DNA of 10,588 bases from NCBI GenBank assembly GCA_001970855.1, contig LSSN01002336.1, positions 1 to 10,588 of the forward strand, in the 5' to 3' direction. The translations under genes were made by a program, and so were the position numbers. The stretch's first letter is position 1. Each line of letters opens with the position of its first letter. Origin of the DNA: Smittium culicis (Eukaryota; Kickxellomycota; Harpellomycetes; Harpellales; Legeriomycetaceae). The notes under the pieces were generated by a model. It had not been told where the DNA came from. It worked only from the letters and a program-made list of their open reading frames with translations, and searched no databases. Below are positions 8,420 through 10,588 of this stretch, one piece after another.

Positions 8420-8665
8420 CTAAAGCGAAAGAAGCCTTGTCCAAGATCCTGAGGCCCTGTAAATAGCTAATAAAAAAACATTTTCTGTCCTAGTAACATA
8501 TCCTGAACTCTTAGAGGCGTTTCTACAATCTGAAAGTGAAATTTTTACACATCCAATTTTATAAGAAGTGCGCAAGTTTGCTATTAAACCACTTTTCGTG
8601 ACTATTTGATAAACTAATCTCGTAGAATCTATTATATTCTGAATTTCTCTCGGTGATTTAGGCAT
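8420..8665 (-). pseudogene. Unrecognised open stretch, possible exon or gene remnant
   Basis: A minus-strand frame runs from ATG 8665 to the stop ending at 8420 (MPKSPREIQNII... onward, about 81 residues). It lies in a patch visibly less AT-rich than its surroundings, which is the only sign of former or present coding. I do not recognise the protein. The peptide has mixed composition with no clear membrane span or metal-binding motif. On the minus strand a TACTAAC (8694-8688) lies just upstream, as a branch site would before an exon. It could be an exon of a split gene together with 8791-8979, a decayed mobile-element gene, or chance. Confidence 0.2.
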
Positions 8666-8790
8666 ATTTTGCAAATTATTGAATTCAGTTAGTACTGGTT
8701 CTATCTATTGAAATATTATGCTGTAATATTGCACTTAGCACCCAAATAAAAGCTCAAAAAATATTAACAGCTTGCATAAAAATTATTGTT

Positions 8791-8979
8791 TTAGTTTTTT
8801 GTTCTATTTCTATATATTTGTATAGGTGTATCATAATCTAAAGTTCTCTCAGCGGGTTTTTCGGAGTGAAAATCAAGTTTAGGGACAGAAATGGAATCAT
8901 TTTTCTTAATATCTTTTTCACGAAATATCTTATACATCATTTTTATAGATAAGATTAAATTGCTTATTTTTAATTTCAT
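8791..8979 (-). pseudogene. Unrecognised short open stretch upstream of 8420-8665
   Basis: A minus-strand frame of 62 residues begins MKLKISNLILSIKMMYK and is charged in its second half (KPAERTLDYDTP). The part at about 8820-8900 is less AT-rich than the flanks. It is separated from the next minus-strand open stretch by about 125 bp. No family is recognised. Low-level evidence only; a chance frame is the main alternative. Confidence 0.15.
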
Positions 8980-9887
8980 TTTTTATGATTTTATATACGT
9001 TAATTGTTAAAAAATTAATACTAATTAAAATTTGAAAATATAATTAAAATTATAGTTAAAGTTTAATTTTTTATAGTTTTTTTTTTATATAAAGTAAATT
9101 GTAGATTTAAAAGTTTTAAATTATTTAGATTAAGGAAGCTTAATTTTAGAATTTTAAAAAATAGCATAAAGTAAGAAAGATTTTATTAAAGTATTATCCT
9201 TCTATTTAGTTAATTTTATTAAGTTTTCAATGTTTATTTTTAATATTAATAAAGTATACTATTATTGATTTTCTAAAAATAATCGACCCCCTTCAGCAAG
9301 GCGTTTTTTATGTAGTTATTTATATGGAAAAAATAACTTAGATCTTTTTTACTTTTTATGTTTACTGTTTTTTTTTACTAGGCATTATTTTGGTTGTATC
9401 TTTTTAATAATTAAATTGAAGCTTGCATTATTATTTTTTTCTTTTTGATCTGATGTTATTAGTACACTCGCTAAAAAAAACAACTTGTGTTCTTTCTAAT
9501 TTCTTATTAGTATACTAAACAGTGGCTTATAAATCTTAAACTAATTTTGGCTAAATATTAACAGTTGTATTTAAAAAAAATTTCTTTCTGGTTCATACTA
9601 TTTATTATTTAACTGATTCCAAGTTTTTGTTTAAATTCTTTATTGTTTTATTATTGTATGTTTAAATTACAGGTAATTTTTATATGTAAATAAAACTGAT
9701 TAACTGGATTCAAAAGACTTTATTCTGACTAATAAAAGTCTGAATGATAAGGGGGATTGACATCTTCCTCACCACTTTCACATATTCCTTATGCTATAAT
9801 TATTATAAATAGTGGGAACTTTTCACATATTGAATTATAGTCCAAAACAAATATAAACTTATTTCAAAAAATATTAAAATAAAAAAA
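8980..9887. other. Extremely AT-rich gene-free region
   Basis: This is the most A/T-biased part of the window, with long T and A runs and no frame of coding character on either strand. No RNA gene fold was recognised. A faint resemblance to the MITE terminal repeat at 9287 was judged too weak to annotate. Confidence 0.5.
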
Positions 9888-9968
9888 ATGAAAATAATGC
9901 GATCTATTAGATCTTGCGGCTCGTCCTGATTTTATACCCTAGATATAATAGAGAAAAGCAGACTGTGA

Positions 9969-10588
9969 AAGAGTTTCAATGATTTTGGTAAAAAGATATC
10001 AAACGGAGACACAGAATGCATTGTAAAATATACTCTATTCAATTCAAGGTTAGGACGGTCTATTGGAGATAATATCTTTTCATTGTCTAAAGATAAAATG
10101 AAAAATATCATTAACAATATCAGCAAGCTCCACTCAAGCTTATCAACTGGCAGGTATCAGAAATCGACCATCCTATCACTAGTAGCTTCAGAATTTTCGC
10201 CGTCTCAGCTTAGTAGCTTCGGGTTTGAGTTTTCAAGAACTCAGTTCAACACTGCGAAGCAAAAAGCAAGCGAAGATCAGTTCACTCTGGACGATTACCA
10301 GAGACACATTCCTAAATCAAGATCTGCTGTTGGTCAAACTGTCGTTGATTTAGTAAAATCATACCTCCACCGCTATTATCAGTCAACTTTTATAACAGGA
10401 AGAAGAGTCGGTGAAGATATCAACGGTCTCGGAACTCCGGTGATGTATTTAACCCAGACAAAGAGTTATATATATCACCAGCTATTAAAGGAAACCCCGG
10501 GTTTGAAATTGGGACTGAGTACTTTCTACAATGTCTGCCCAAAAAATTTCAAAAAACCGACCAAAAGAACAGATATGTGTAAGGTGTG
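9969..10588 (+). CDS. Partial transposon-type protein with HTH-like segment and Cys motif (3' end beyond window)
   Basis: An open frame of 206 complete codons follows a TGA at 9966-9968 and runs off the window; its first ATG is 10098, but coding character begins earlier. GC content is clearly higher than anywhere else outside the transporters. About residues 63-98 (YQKSTILSLVAS...FSRTQFNTAKQKA) look like a helix-turn-helix DNA-binding segment. Further on come a region with LTQTKSYIYHQLLKE, then LGLSTFYNVCPKNFKKP and TDMCKV, and the next codon starts TG, fitting a second Cys. From memory this order resembles uncharacterised eukaryotic DNA-transposon proteins; no search supports it. Upstream, the same frame is open to ATG 9888 except for two TGA codons (9927, 9966), so the copy may be decaying or have an unrecognised intron. 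Confidence 0.6.

Noticed and set aside
9287..9330. Possible sixth MITE terminal repeat (CCCCTTCAGCAAGGCG followed by a T run)
   Set aside because: It lacks TTAA, needs an internal gap to align, and has no partner; similarity could be chance in T-rich DNA.
9932..10126. Minus-strand open frame opposite the right-edge ORF
   Set aside because: It overlaps the better-supported plus-strand frame and has no recognisable features.

Overview
The window looks like nuclear DNA of a very AT-rich, gene-sparse eukaryote, most likely a fungus. The pointers are two long, intronless membrane-transporter genes of the type seen in fungi (auxin-efflux-carrier/Ecm3-like, with long Ser/Asn-rich cytosolic loops), long homopolymeric A/T spacers, degenerate TTAA-flanked DNA-transposon remnants, and a transposon-type open frame at the right edge. 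The exact lineage cannot be read from the sequence; an AT-rich early-diverging fungus is a guess.

Layout. Positions 1-86 are the truncated end of a transposon remnant. Positions 513-2795 (+) encode a 760-residue transporter of the auxin efflux carrier family. Positions 2829-3410 hold transposon debris, including one complete 432-bp inverted-repeat element (2979-3410) flanked on both sides by TTAA. Positions 4228-6519 (+) encode a 763-residue paralogue in the same orientation. From 6520 to about 9960 there is no convincing gene: it is AT-rich spacer with another copy of the same transposon end at 7158, an internal fragment of that family at 7745-7815, and a less AT-rich patch at about 8395-8980 whose minus strand has two short open stretches. 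From 9969 to the window end an open frame of distinctly higher GC runs off the edge; it resembles a eukaryotic transposon-associated protein with a helix-turn-helix-like segment and a Cys motif.

How the parts relate. The transporters are tandem duplicates. Their membrane halves are strongly conserved, their loops have diverged but kept the same length and a few short motifs, and recognisable similarity does not extend into the flanks. Five copies of one terminal repeat (consensus start CCCTTTCACGGGCGG after TTAA) sit around the two genes in the order minus end, gene 1, plus end, plus end, minus end, gene 2, plus end. The features match the piggyBac superfamily in target site and terminal CCC/GGG, but no transposase of that family is present, so these are non-autonomous (MITE-like) copies. 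No tRNA, rRNA, CRISPR or prokaryotic operon signals were seen. Nothing here is a clearly new biological system; the most useful observations are the repeat family and the constrained motifs in the transporter loops.
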